Shown here: positions 17,880 to 27,277 of the stretch, piece after piece | Layout of the letters: every line of letters begins with the position of its first letter | Numbering within the stretch: the stretch's first letter is position 1 | DNA from: Chitinophagaceae bacterium | GTDB lineage: Bacteria > Bacteroidota > Bacteroidia > Chitinophagales > Chitinophagaceae | Length of the DNA stretch: 64,000 nt | NCBI GenBank assembly: GCA_027489035.1 | Contig: JAIYAN010000012.1 | Span: forward strand, 1 to 64,000 | Direction of reading: 5' to 3' | Position numbers and translations under genes: made by a program | The notes under the pieces: generated by a model | What the model was told of the DNA's origin: nothing | Seen by the model: the letters and a program-made list of their open reading frames with translations, nothing else | Databases searched by the model: none

Positions 17880-18200
17880 ACAACTATTTTATTTTCTTGA
17901 CACAAAGTCACGAAGACGCAAAGGCACAAAGTAATTTTGATTAAAGCGAGAAACAGTATGTGAATGAAGAAAAAAGCCAAAACTCAATATTCGTTCTCGC
18001 GTTCATTTTCACTTTGACTTTTTGAAACTTTCGGAAACCTTTTTTAGACACCGGTTTGGAAACTGGAGCCAAAGGTGCTTCGACAGACCTAAATTCCCAA
18101 ACTTTTGAACCTTTTGAACGCATTGAACCTCTTGAACGTCCCAAACCTCATAAACTTCTCAAACCTCATAAACCTCCAAAACCTCTCAAACATATTCCAA
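17880..18200. repeat. Repeat-filled intergenic region
   Basis: The 535-bp gap 17708-18242 holds no gene. 17896-17933 is a CACAAAGTCACGAAGACGC string. 18085-18192 is a run of TTTTGAACCTTTTGAACGCATTGAACC and CATAAAC/AAACCTC strings. 17708-17880 is AT-rich with no recognisable element. The repeats end about 10 bp before the -33 box of the E1 gene. Confidence 0.65.
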
Positions 18201-18208
18201 CTTTTCCC

Positions 18209-18238
18209 TTTGCCGTTTCAGCAATAATTGTAAATTCG
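18209..18238 (+). promoter_or_regulatory. Promoter of the E1 gene, predicted leaderless
   Basis: TTTG (18209-18212), 18 nt, TAAATTCG (18231-18238). The start of transcription, 4-6 nt downstream, falls on or next to the A of the ATG at 18243, so the mRNA would have essentially no 5' leader. Confidence 0.55.
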
Positions 18239-18242
18239 CCTC

Positions 18243-20252
18243 ATGCAATTTTTAAGAAAAAATAATACCAACGAAGTACTTGTAGATTTATACAAATCGA
18301 TTTTATTTCCTCGATTGATTGAAGAGAAAATGCTTGTGTTATTGCGTCAGGGAAGAATTTCAAAATGGTTTAGTGGAATCGGACAAGAAGCGATTGCTGT
18401 AGGCGTTACCAAGGCGCTTGATATGGATGAATGGATTATGCCGCTTCATAGAAATCTTGGTGTATTTACCACGCGTAATATGCCTTTGAGCAAATTGTTC
18501 AAACAATGGCAAGGCAATAAAGATGGCTACAGCAAAGGCAGAGAAAGAAGTTTTCATTTTGGCAGTAAAGAGCATCATATCTGTGGCATGATTTCTCACC
18601 TCGGTCCGCAAATGGCATTGGCAGATGGCGTGGCTTTGGCACATAAATTAAAAAAAGAATCAAAAATATCTGTAGCGTTTACGGGTGATGGTGGTACCAG
18701 TGAGGGTGATTTTCACGAAGCGCTGAATGTGGCTGCTGTTTGGGATTTGCCGGTAATATTTATAATTGAAAATAATGGCTACGGATTAAGTACACCCACC
18801 AATGAGCAATATCGTTGTAAAAATTTGGTGGATAAAGCGGTTGGTTATGGCATTGAAGGTATTCAAATTGATGGCAACAATATTTTAGAAGTTTACGAAA
18901 CCATAAAAGAGGCGCGTGATTTCTGTATTAAAAACCAAAAGCCATATTTAATTGAATGCATGACCTTTCGTATGCGCGGTCATGAAGAGGCGAGTGGTGT
19001 AAAATATGTACCCAAGCACTTGTTTGACATGTGGGAACAAAAAGATCCGATTAAAAACTTTGAAACTTGGCTTAAAGAAGAAAACATTTTATCAGAAGGT
19101 GAAATAGAAGAAATCAGGGCCAACACAAAAGCGCATATCGAAGCAGAATTGGCAATAGGGTTTAACTCTGCACATCTTGTGCCCAACACAACTGAAGAAG
19201 TAAATGATGTGTATGCACCTAGAATAAACAGAGCACAAACCATCATTGATAATAGCAGTACGCATGATGTAATATTTAACGGCACACAATCCGAAAAGAA
19301 ATTCATCAATGCCATTAGTGATGCGATTGAACAATCGTTGCAACGTTTTGATGATTTTGTGGTGATGGGACAAGACATTGCAGAATATGGCGGCGCGTTT
19401 AAAGTAACAGAAGGGTTTGTAGAAAAATTTGGAAAAGAAAGAATTCGCAATACGCCTATTTGTGAAAGTGCCATTGTAGGTACAGCATTGGGGTTGAGTT
19501 TGAAAGGAATGAAATCTATGATGGAAATGCAGTTTGCCGATTTCGCCACAGTAGGTTTTAATCAGATCATAAATAATTTAGCCAAAATCTATTATCGTTG
19601 GGGGCAATCAGCCGATGTGGTGGTACGTATGCCAACGGGCGGCGGTGTGGGCGCGGGTCCTTTTCACAGTCAGAGTAATGAGGCTTGGTTTGTACATACG
19701 CCAGGATTAAAAGTGGTTTATCCAAGTTCTCCAATAGATGCAAAGGGCTTGTTGGTAGCATCGATAAATGATCCCAATCCAGTCTTGTTTTTTGAGCATA
19801 AAGGATTGTATAGAAGTGTGAGTGGAATGGTGCCAGATGATTATTATGAAATTGAAATAGGCAAAGCAAAGCATGTAAAAGCTGGAACCGATATTTCAAT
19901 CATAACCTACGGCGCTGGTGTACATTGGGCCTTGGATTATCAAAAAAACAACACCCATATTTCTTTAGATATATTGGATTTAAGAACCTTGTTGCCTTTG
20001 GATTATGATGCCATAAAAGATTCGGTTATGCGTACGGGTAAGGTGTTGATTTTACATGAAGATTCATTGATCGGAGGTATAGGTGGTGAAATTTCTGCTT
20101 GGATAAATGAGCATTGTTTTACCTCATTAGATGCGCCGATTTTGCGTTGCGCAAGTTTGGATACTCCGATTCCGTTTAATTTAGATTTGGAGAAAAACTT
20201 CATGGCGTATTCACGTTTGGGTGAAACGGTGGAGCGGTTGATGAAGTATTGA
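18243..20252 (+). CDS. 2-oxoacid dehydrogenase E1, fused alpha and beta subunits
   Basis: 669 aa thiamine-diphosphate enzyme that decarboxylates 2-oxoacids and passes the acyl group to E2 lipoyl domains; the branched-chain 2-oxoacid (2-oxoisovalerate) type is most likely. The alpha half spans about 1-320, with the ThDP/Mg motif GDG at 148-150 continuing to ENNGYGLS, and the phosphorylation-loop-like RMRGHEE. The beta half spans about 345-669 (MGQDIAEYGGAFKVTEG, EMQFADF, EHKGLYR, LDLRTLLPLD). The alpha/beta fusion is common in Bacteroidota. No E2 or E3 gene is adjacent. The N-terminus LYKSILFPRLIEEKM is family-typical, which supports the ATG at 18243 despite the predicted leaderless transcript. 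Confidence 0.93.
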   Translation: MQFLRKNNTNEVLVDLYKSILFPRLIEEKMLVLLRQGRISKWFSGIGQEAIAVGVTKALDMDEWIMPLHRNLGVFTTRNMPLSKLFKQWQGNKDGYSKGRERSFHFGSKEHHICGMISHLGPQMALADGVALAHKLKKESKISVAFTGDGGTSEGDFHEALNVAAVWDLPVIFIIENNGYGLSTPTNEQYRCKNLVDKAVGYGIEGIQIDGNNILEVYETIKEARDFCIKNQKPYLIECMTFRMRGHEEASGVKYVPKHLFDMWEQKDPIKNFETWLKEENILSEGEIEEIRANTKAHIEAELAIGFNSAHLVPNTTEEVNDVYAPRINRAQTIIDNSSTHDVIFNGTQSEKKFINAISDAIEQSLQRFDDFVVMGQDIAEYGGAFKVTEGFVEKFGKERIRNTPICESAIVGTALGLSLKGMKSMMEMQFADFATVGFNQIINNLAKIYYRWGQSADVVVRMPTGGGVGAGPFHSQSNEAWFVHTPGLKVVYPSSPIDAKGLLVASINDPNPVLFFEHKGLYRSVSGMVPDDYYEIEIGKAKHVKAGTDISIITYGAGVHWALDYQKNNTHISLDILDLRTLLPLDYDAIKDSVMRTGKVLILHEDSLIGGIGGEISAWINEHCFTSLDAPILRCASLDTPIPFNLDLEKNFMAYSRLGETVERLMKY

Positions 20253-20261
20253 TTGGAGCGG

Positions 20262-20372
20262 AGGGAAATAAGGAATAAGAAATAAAGAATTAAGAATAAG
20301 GAAGTGGAGCGTATATATGTTCGAAATCCCGACCTCTTGAACCTTTTGAACCCATTGAACCTCTTGAACGTT
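20262..20372. repeat. Dispersed composite intergenic repeat
   Basis: It contains AATAAGGAATAAGAAATAAAG, then ATAAGGAAGTGGAGCG, TTCGAAATCCC and CCTTTTGAACCCATTGAACC strings. Element order and sequence match 14513-14630. It fills the whole gap between two convergent genes. Confidence 0.75.
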
Positions 20373-21452
20373 CTACTCCTTCTCCACAAACTTCATCGAA
20401 ATCGAATTCACACAATGACGTGTATTTTTTTTGGTGAACATTTCTCCGGTGAATACATGGCCTAAATGTCCGCCGCATTTTGCACAAATAATTTCAGTGC
20501 GTCTGCCATCGGCATCCAAAACCTTTGTTACAGCACCTTCAATTTCATCATCAAAACTGGGCCAGCCGCATCTTGAATCAAATTTATCTTCTGATTTATA
20601 TAATGGTGCATCGCAGTGTCTACAGATATACGTTCCTTCTTTTTTGTTGTTGGTATATTCTCCTGTAAAAGGCATCTCTGTGCCTTTGTATAATATTACA
20701 TATTCTTCCTCAGGGGTTAATTTGTTGTACTCCATAACAATGTGCGTTTTTTTAAATTCTTTGTAAGATGCTATAACGTAATTTGTAAAAATAAGTTCAT
20801 CCGCATTTTTTAAAAACTCAAAACCTGGATTATATATATTCATGAATTGCTCCAATTCTGGAGTACGTAAACCCGTTATTCTTTTTACAATTGTTTTACT
20901 GAATCGGTAATGAATGTATTTCTCTTGTTCTTGTTCCTCTAATCTTTTTTGAAATGCCAGCATGCGTTTGTTTCTTCTAAATCTAAACATATTAATCAAC
21001 TCATTCAAATCAGCACCAGCAACACCATCTGGCGAAATGGTGCTGCTTACGCCCGGCTTAGTGAAATTGTAAATGTCGCGATATGCAACTCTGTTTTCTA
21101 TCGAATCCAATGTATACGATTTAGAAAAAACCGTTACCTCCTTCATGGTTTTATATTTACCATTGACTTGTATATGTAACGAAATATCAAACTGATTCGG
21201 ATTTATAACTTGTGCTACCGAAAATTTTTGTGTGGGCTTATTATTGTAAAAAAAAGTAAGCGAGTCATTTTCAAAAACCTCAATTTCATATTTCCCCAAA
21301 CTGTCGGTTGTGGTCGTTTTTCCCGAACTGCTTTCTACACGTACATGAGGCACATAGTTTACTTTAGTTACATCATATACCGTTCCATGAATTTTCATCT
21401 GCGCATTCGCAGTTAGATTGAACAGTAAAATGGTAAAAAGTAAAAATTTCAA
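20373..21452 (-). CDS. msrB: Exported carboxypeptidase-like protein fused to MsrB
   Basis: 359 aa. Residues 1-17 form a signal peptide. About 20-100 is a carboxypeptidase-regulatory-like beta sandwich ([20 protein letters not shown]), then an alpha-rich segment ends near 235; together they make the usual stand-alone Bacteroidota protein. Residues 240-359 are a complete methionine-R-sulfoxide reductase B: zinc pairs CRHC and [13 protein letters not shown], and catalytic C347 in TRHCVNS. The junction contains an in-frame ATG (20735, residue 240) where a free MsrB would start, just after an A7 tract (20747-20753). So the fusion may arise from a one-base change, and an internal start could still yield cytosolic MsrB. 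Exported MsrB would repair oxidised periplasmic proteins (inference). Confidence 0.85.
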   Translation of the reverse strand: MKFLLFTILLFNLTANAQMKIHGTVYDVTKVNYVPHVRVESSSGKTTTTDSLGKYEIEVFENDSLTFFYNNKPTQKFSVAQVINPNQFDISLHIQVNGKYKTMKEVTVFSKSYTLDSIENRVAYRDIYNFTKPGVSSTISPDGVAGADLNELINMFRFRRNKRMLAFQKRLEEQEQEKYIHYRFSKTIVKRITGLRTPELEQFMNIYNPGFEFLKNADELIFTNYVIASYKEFKKTHIVMEYNKLTPEEEYVILYKGTEMPFTGEYTNNKKEGTYICRHCDAPLYKSEDKFDSRCGWPSFDDEIEGAVTKVLDADGRRTEIICAKCGGHLGHVFTGEMFTKKNTRHCVNSISMKFVEKE

Positions 21453-21494
21453 ATTGTCAGTTTAAGGCAAACAATATTAAATCAGAAAAATTAA

Positions 21495-22112
21495 TCAATT
21501 GGTTTCGTTGGTTTTTTTAACGTTGATTTTGGTTTTTAACAGATTTGCTATTACCTCAGGATAATGTTTATACTCCAGTTGATGAATTTTTTCCGCTAAG
21601 CTTTCTGCAGTATCATTTTCTGAAATGATGCATTTTTCTTGTAAGATAATTTCTCCGTTATCGTAAATCTCATCTACAAAATGAATCGTTATCCCAGATT
21701 CTGTCTCGTTATTTTCTATTACAGCTTGATGTACATACTTTCCATACATGCCTTTTCCGCCATATTTGGGCAACAACGCAGGATGAATATTAATTACATT
21801 TTGCTCATAAGCTTGTAAAATATTTGTGGGGATTTTCTTTAAATAACCAGCCAAGACTATAAATTCAATTTGGTGTTTCCTTAAATTTTCTAAAATTTCT
21901 GTCCCAATATTGATGTCGGATTTTGGAATAACAAAAATGGGAATGTTATTTTTGAGAGCAACGTTATGAATGCCTGCATTTTCTTTATCTGAAACAATCA
22001 AAGAAACATTTATGTTTGAAATATTTTTCAAATGGGATATTATATTTTCCGCATTCGTTCCGTTTCCACTTGCAAATATGGCTATCTGAATATTTTCAAG
22101 TGCTTGACTCAT
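21495..22112 (-). CDS. purN: Phosphoribosylglycinamide formyltransferase PurN
   Basis: 205 aa, cytosolic. It transfers formyl from 10-formyltetrahydrofolate to GAR in purine synthesis. It shows the N-terminal loop ASGNGTN, the catalytic NIHPALLP with Asn and His, and HFVDEIYDNGEII with the essential Asp. Its start overlaps the stop of the upstream small membrane protein gene by 4 bp (ATGA), so they form an operon. The window also holds the folate-independent alternative purT at 47.9 kb. Confidence 0.94.
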   Translation of the reverse strand: MSQALENIQIAIFASGNGTNAENIISHLKNISNINVSLIVSDKENAGIHNVALKNNIPIFVIPKSDINIGTEILENLRKHQIEFIVLAGYLKKIPTNILQAYEQNVINIHPALLPKYGGKGMYGKYVHQAVIENNETESGITIHFVDEIYDNGEIILQEKCIISENDTAESLAEKIHQLEYKHYPEVIANLLKTKINVKKTNETN

Positions 22113-22390
22113 TTTTTACCAACAATTTTTTTTGCTATTCGTTGAATATAATTTTTAAAAAAGGAAAACTGTCCAAGCGGAATGCTGATTAACAGTACAC
22201 AAAATGGCCACAATATCGTTACCAAAATAATGTACAACAACCACCAGATAAACGTTTTGTCGTTGCTCCAAAGATTTAATAGGATGCCTGATAATTTACC
22301 ACAAGCCGAACCTCCTAAGGCAAAAGTTATAAGAATGAGCAACAAATTCCAGATGTTTACTTTCCAGCGTTCTTGTAATTTTTTAAACAT
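22109..22390 (-). CDS. Small membrane protein (resembles DUF6787)
   Basis: 93 aa with two long hydrophobic segments (about 14-38 and 47-73) and a basic C-terminus (KNYIQRIAKKIVGKK). It resembles short Bacteroidota membrane proteins annotated DUF6787 (FKKLQERWKVN start, PLGQFSFFKNY). Function unknown. It is first in an operon with purN (4-bp overlap). A TAATTTTG -7-like box lies upstream on the minus strand (22412-22419), without a clear -33. Confidence 0.75.
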   Translation of the reverse strand: MFKKLQERWKVNIWNLLLILITFALGGSACGKLSGILLNLWSNDKTFIWWLLYIILVTILWPFCVLLISIPLGQFSFFKNYIQRIAKKIVGKK

Positions 22391-22545
22391 GTTGCAAAAT
22401 TGCAGAAAACAAAATTATTTTGAACTTTAATTTTATCTGTTTTACGTTTTGTTGAATTGTTTACAATTTTATGACAATTAAACATTCATCATTTAAATAT
22501 TTTAAAACTTTAGGTATAAAAAAGTTAAAAATTTTTTTAAAAATG

Positions 22546-22578
22546 TTGATATAATGTCAACAACGTCCCTTACTTTTG
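22546..22578 (+). promoter_or_regulatory. Promoter of the respiratory operon
   Basis: TTG (22546-22548), 22 nt, TACTTTTG (22571-22578), an exact TAnnTTTG. The apparent TTG start of the longer actA frame (22576) lies inside this box, which supports translation from ATG 22621 with a leader of about 38 nt. Confidence 0.55.
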
Positions 22579-22620
22579 CTTCCGAAAAAGGACATTACCC
22601 ACATTAGACCCGATAACAGT

Positions 22621-23910
22621 ATGAGTCTCTATAGAATTTTCATCAACAAAGCCTTAACAGGATTACTTCTTGTAGTATTACTAGCAACTTCAAATATTTC
22701 GTTTGCTGCAGACGGAGAAGCGCTTTTTAAAGCAAATTGTTCCAACTGTCACAAACCAGATGCGGATTATACTGGTCCGGCACTTAAGGGTTGGGCAGAC
22801 AGAGAACCAAATAAAGAGTGGATATACAAATGGGTGGCTAATCCTGCACAAATGATTGCAACTGATGCTTACGCAAAGCAATTATTTGAAAAATGGAAGC
22901 CAACAGTTATGACGGCTTTTGCCAATCTTAAAAAAGATGAGGTTGATGCCATCATGAAATATGTGGATGATTACACACCACCAGTTGCAACTGCTCAAAC
23001 TGGAGGAGCTGGAGCAGCAGCTGGAGCTGAATCAGAAGATAATTCAATGCTTTTTGGCATTCTTACTTTAATTCTTGCATTAGTAGCTTTTATTTTATTA
23101 CAAGTAAATAGTAATCTTAGAAAATTAACCGATGATAAAGAAGGTGTTAATCGCGGTGAACCAGTTCCATTCTACAGAAACAAAACCTATTTAATGCTTG
23201 GCGTTTTGGTTTTATTTATGATTGGTGGTTACAATACCGTTTCAAGTGCAATCGAATTGGGCAGAATGAAAGATTATCAACCAGAACAACCTATTTATTA
23301 TTCACATAAAGTGCATGCTGGTACAAATCAAATCAGTTGTTTGTATTGCCACGGAAGTGCACAGGATGGTAAACATTCAGGTATTCCATCTGTAAATGTT
23401 TGTATGAATTGCCACATGGCTATCAAAGAATACAAAGGTGATCCTATCGTATTAGAAGATGGAAAAACACTTGACGCAAACGCTGAAATTCAAAAATTAT
23501 ACAGCTACGCAGGATGGAATCCGGACACAAAGCAATACAATCCGGATAACAATAAAGATGGCGTTCCTGATGGCGCAAGCGCAATTCCTTGGGTGAAAAT
23601 CCACAATTTACCTGATCACGTTTACTTCAACCATAGCCAACACGTAAAAGTTGGAAAGCAACAATGTCAAACTTGTCATGGCAACATACAAGAAATGCCT
23701 GAAGTAAAACAATTTTCAGATTTAAGTATGGGATGGTGTATCAATTGTCACCGCGAAAGCAAAGTGGATTTCTACAACAAAGAAACCAAAGAAGGCAATA
23801 AATTCTATAGCATTTACGAGAAATTCCATACCGATATTAAAAATAAAAAATTGGATAGCGTAACCGTAGAAAAAATTGGCGGAACAGAGTGTCAAAAATG
23901 TCACTACTAG
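22621..23910 (+). CDS. actA: Alternative complex III multihaem cytochrome c subunit ActA
   Basis: 429 aa. Electron-transfer subunit of quinol:cytochrome c oxidoreductase on the periplasmic side. It has six CxxCH haem sites: C40, C240, C261, C349, C373 and C424 (first cysteine of each). The last five match classical pentahaem ActA. The first is an added mono-haem domain before two membrane helices (about 145-165 and 195-215). Residues 1-30 form a signal/anchor. Bis-His coordination is likely for the C-terminal haems. It is first in a 12-gene same-strand operon that supplies electrons to the aa3 oxidase downstream. Confidence 0.93.
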   Translation: MSLYRIFINKALTGLLLVVLLATSNISFAADGEALFKANCSNCHKPDADYTGPALKGWADREPNKEWIYKWVANPAQMIATDAYAKQLFEKWKPTVMTAFANLKKDEVDAIMKYVDDYTPPVATAQTGGAGAAAGAESEDNSMLFGILTLILALVAFILLQVNSNLRKLTDDKEGVNRGEPVPFYRNKTYLMLGVLVLFMIGGYNTVSSAIELGRMKDYQPEQPIYYSHKVHAGTNQISCLYCHGSAQDGKHSGIPSVNVCMNCHMAIKEYKGDPIVLEDGKTLDANAEIQKLYSYAGWNPDTKQYNPDNNKDGVPDGASAIPWVKIHNLPDHVYFNHSQHVKVGKQQCQTCHGNIQEMPEVKQFSDLSMGWCINCHRESKVDFYNKETKEGNKFYSIYEKFHTDIKNKKLDSVTVEKIGGTECQKCHY

Positions 23911-23968
23911 TATTCATTTGAATGGGATTGTTTAAATAGCACATTACCGAATTTTAGAATTATAAACT

Positions 23969-26900
23969 ATGAGTAATAATAAATATTGGCAGAATTTCGG
24001 GGAACTAAATCAAACAGAGGCGTATAAAGATGCTGCTGAAAAGGAATTCAAAGAAGATTTACTTCCTATTGAAGAATTATCTAAAGAAGGGTTAACCTTA
24101 GGGAAAACTCCAAGAAGAGATTTCTTAAAATATTTAGGTTTCAGTACAGCTGCGGCTACTATTGCTGCTAGTTGCGAAATGCCTGTTCGCAAATCAATTC
24201 CATTTTTACAAAAACCAGATAATGTAATTCCAGGCGTTTCTAATTATTATGCTTCTACCTATGTTAATGGCGGAGATGCAATTAGCGTTATCGTTAAACA
24301 AAGAGACGGTCGTCCAATTAAAATAGAGGGAAACGATTTATCATCAATCACAAAAGGTGGAACCAACGCTCAAGCTCAGGCTTCTGTATTGGATTTATAT
24401 GATACAACTCGTTTACGTCACCCATTACAAAAATCGGGTAACGATTTTAAAGAAGTGAGCTCATTTGATGCTTTTGATGCAATGATTGCAAATGCAATGG
24501 GATCAATGGGCAACAAACCGGTAGTTTTATTAACATCTACCATTACTTCTCCTTCAACTTTACAAATCATCAATAATTTTTTAGCCAAACATCCTGGTAG
24601 CCAACACGTTCAATACGATGAAGTGAGCTACAGCGGTATGATGATGGCTAACGAAGCTTGTTATGGTAAAAAGGCAATTCCTGATTATCGTTTTGACAAC
24701 GCAAAAACAATCGTGAGTTTAGGCGCTGATTTCTTAGGTACTTGGTTAAGTCCAGTTGAATTCAGCAAACAATATGCTTCAAATAGAAAAATCACCGGTG
24801 AAAAACCTACATTAAGTCGTCACTTTCATTTCGAAAGTATGTTGAGTTTAACAGGTAGTAACGCCGATGATAGATATACACACAAACCATCAGAAACTGG
24901 TGCTATTGCATTGGCGCTTTTGGCTAAATTAGGTGGAGCAGTTTCTGCACCTTCAATTGCTGATGCACATTTAAAAGCAGGTATCAATAAAGCAGCTGAA
25001 GAATTGATGAAATCAAAAGGTGCTTCAATGGTGGTATGTGGAAGTAATGATGTAAATGTTCAAGTAGTTGTAAACGCAATCAATGAAATTATTGGTGCAA
25101 ATGGTACTACGATTAATTGGTCTGTTACAAACAATACACGTAAAGGTTCTGATGCTGAAATGGCAAAACTGATTACAGATATCAACGCTGGTCAAATTGG
25201 TGCGTTATTGGTTTACGGTTGCAACCCAGTTTATTCAACTGCTGATGGAAAGAAATTGGGAGAAGCGATTGCTAAACTTCCAGTGAGTATTTCAATGAAT
25301 GGCACGCTTGATGAAACTACTGAACAATGTAAATTCGTAATGCCTGCTCACCATTGGTTAGAAAGCTGGGGTGATGCAGAAATCAAAACTGGACAATATA
25401 GTTTTATTCAACCTTTAATAAATCCTTTATTTAAAACAAGGGCATTCCAATCTTCTTTGATGAAATGGAGTGGTGGTGCGGTAGCAACAACTACAACAGC
25501 TGCAAAAGACAGTACTGGAAAAGCTGTTGCTAAAGTTGAAGGTGCAGATTACGATGCATTCTTTAAAAACTATTGGACTTCAAAATTAGGAAGCGCAGAC
25601 TTATTTGATAAAGCTTTGCAAGATGGTGTTGCAGAAACAGCATATACATTAGCTACTGCAACTTTCAACGGTGGTGGTATAGCAGCATCAGCATCAAAAT
25701 TAGCATCTGCAAAATCTGGTGCTATCGAAGTGGTTTTATATCAAAAGATAGCAATGGGAACAGGTACTCAAGCAAACAATCCATGGTTGCAAGAATTACC
25801 AGATCCAATTTCAAAAGTAACTTGGGACAACTATGCAATGGTTAGTCCAGAATTGGCAAAAACTTTGGTTGGTTTGGATGTTATGACCAATCAGCGTCAG
25901 GCGGATAGTTATGAAGTAACACCAGAAAAACCAGTAATAAAAATAACAGCAAACGGAAAATCTATTGAGCTTCCAGTGTTGATTTTACCAGGATTAAACA
26001 ACTCAACCATTGCTGTTGCATTGGGTTATGGTAGAGCAAGTGCTGATGAGAAATTATCATTAGAAAGAATTGGACGTTCTGCAACTGGCGCTGGTAAAAA
26101 CGCTTATCCATTAGTTGGTTTTGATGGTAGTTCATTCACTTATAACAGTGTTGCTACTGCAGAAAAAACAAACAATACATATCCATTGGCTCAAACTCAG
26201 GTGCATGGTTCATCTGAATCAAGACCTGTGATTTATGAAACCAATTTGTCAAGTTTCTTAGCTAATCCAGAGGCGGTTTTAGAAGAACCAAATCATGAAA
26301 AAGTTATTTTACTTGCAGAAGGAAAAACAGATTTCGTAAAAGAAGGAACCATTTATCCAGACTTCGAAAAGCCAGGTATTAAATGGGGAATGAGTATCGA
26401 TTTAAATACTTGTACAGGTTGTAGCGCTTGCGTAGTGGCTTGTACAGCTGAAAATAACGTGAGTGTTGTAGGTAAAATTCAAGTGCAAAAAGCACATGAA
26501 ATGCATTGGTTAAGAATCGATCGTTATTTTACGGGAGATGTAAAAAATCCAGATGTAGTTTTCCAACCGATGATGTGTCAACATTGTGATAACGCTCCTT
26601 GTGAAAACGTTTGTCCAGTTGCTGCAACAAACCATAGTTCGGAAGGTTTAAACCAAATGACGTACAATCGTTGTATTGGTACAAGATATTGCGCAAACAA
26701 CTGTCCATTTAAAGTTCGTCGTTTCAACTGGTTGGATTTCACTGGTTCTGATAGCTTTAAAGACAATCAACAACCATTACGTGGTTCTGAATTAGACGAA
26801 GTGGTATTCCAAATGAATGACGATTTAACCAGAATGGTGTTGAATCCAGATGTTACTGTTCGTTCAAGAGGGGTAATCGAAAAATGTTCTTTCTGCGTAC

Positions 26901-27220
26901 AACGTTTACAAGAAAATAAATTAGAAGCTAAAAAACAACAAGATCCATCTTTGGTACGCGATGTAAAAACAGCTTGTATGCAAGCTTGTCCTACAAATGC
27001 CATCAGTTTTGGTAATGTAAATGATAAGCAAAGTATGGTATCAAAAGCAAGAGCAGATAAGCACCGTAATTTCTATGTTTTAGAACAATTACACGTTTTA
27101 CCAAATGTGAGTTATTTGGCTAAAATCAGAAATACAGACAGACACATTGGTGTAATCGAAGAACACGAATCTGGTGCTGAACATAAAGCAACAGAAAAAC
27201 ATAAGCAAAATCACGGTTAA
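23969..27220 (+). CDS. actB: Alternative complex III iron-sulfur/molybdopterin-like subunit ActB
   Basis: 1083 aa. Residues 45-70 hold a Tat signal (PRRDFLKYLG, R49-R50). About 75-760 is a molybdopterin-oxidoreductase-like domain, which in this family carries no molybdenum cofactor. About 800-1040 is a ferredoxin domain with four cysteine clusters: CTGCSACVVAC from C815, CQHCDNAPCENVC, CIGTRYCANNC and CSFCVQRL...CMQACP. It relays electrons between quinol and the ActA/ActE haems at the periplasmic face. The first and second ActB modules (B1/B2) are fused here, as is usual. Confidence 0.95.
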   Translation: MSNNKYWQNFGELNQTEAYKDAAEKEFKEDLLPIEELSKEGLTLGKTPRRDFLKYLGFSTAAATIAASCEMPVRKSIPFLQKPDNVIPGVSNYYASTYVNGGDAISVIVKQRDGRPIKIEGNDLSSITKGGTNAQAQASVLDLYDTTRLRHPLQKSGNDFKEVSSFDAFDAMIANAMGSMGNKPVVLLTSTITSPSTLQIINNFLAKHPGSQHVQYDEVSYSGMMMANEACYGKKAIPDYRFDNAKTIVSLGADFLGTWLSPVEFSKQYASNRKITGEKPTLSRHFHFESMLSLTGSNADDRYTHKPSETGAIALALLAKLGGAVSAPSIADAHLKAGINKAAEELMKSKGASMVVCGSNDVNVQVVVNAINEIIGANGTTINWSVTNNTRKGSDAEMAKLITDINAGQIGALLVYGCNPVYSTADGKKLGEAIAKLPVSISMNGTLDETTEQCKFVMPAHHWLESWGDAEIKTGQYSFIQPLINPLFKTRAFQSSLMKWSGGAVATTTTAAKDSTGKAVAKVEGADYDAFFKNYWTSKLGSADLFDKALQDGVAETAYTLATATFNGGGIAASASKLASAKSGAIEVVLYQKIAMGTGTQANNPWLQELPDPISKVTWDNYAMVSPELAKTLVGLDVMTNQRQADSYEVTPEKPVIKITANGKSIELPVLILPGLNNSTIAVALGYGRASADEKLSLERIGRSATGAGKNAYPLVGFDGSSFTYNSVATAEKTNNTYPLAQTQVHGSSESRPVIYETNLSSFLANPEAVLEEPNHEKVILLAEGKTDFVKEGTIYPDFEKPGIKWGMSIDLNTCTGCSACVVACTAENNVSVVGKIQVQKAHEMHWLRIDRYFTGDVKNPDVVFQPMMCQHCDNAPCENVCPVAATNHSSEGLNQMTYNRCIGTRYCANNCPFKVRRFNWLDFTGSDSFKDNQQPLRGSELDEVVFQMNDDLTRMVLNPDVTVRSRGVIEKCSFCVQRLQENKLEAKKQQDPSLVRDVKTACMQACPTNAISFGNVNDKQSMVSKARADKHRNFYVLEQLHVLPNVSYLAKIRNTDRHIGVIEEHESGAEHKATEKHKQNHG

Positions 27221-27277
27221 GATTTTAATTAATAAAAGAGAAACAGCTATATAAACTGGCAAAAAGCTAAAAAGAAT

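Noticed and set aside
18056-18265. 69-codon frame with repeated Pro-His-Lys units before the E1 gene
   Set aside because: Repeat-derived, and it runs across the E1 promoter and start codon.
18980-19549. 189-codon minus-strand frame opposite the E1 gene
   Set aside because: Shadow of a strongly conserved coding region on the other strand; no family signature.
22576-22620. Upstream TTG start for actA
   Set aside because: The TTG is part of the TACTTTTG promoter box and the added residues precede a normal signal peptide; ATG 22621 is better.
23969-27220. Molybdenum-dependent oxidoreductase
   Set aside because: The molybdopterin-like domain belongs to ActB, whose family carries no molybdenum cofactor; operon context settles it.
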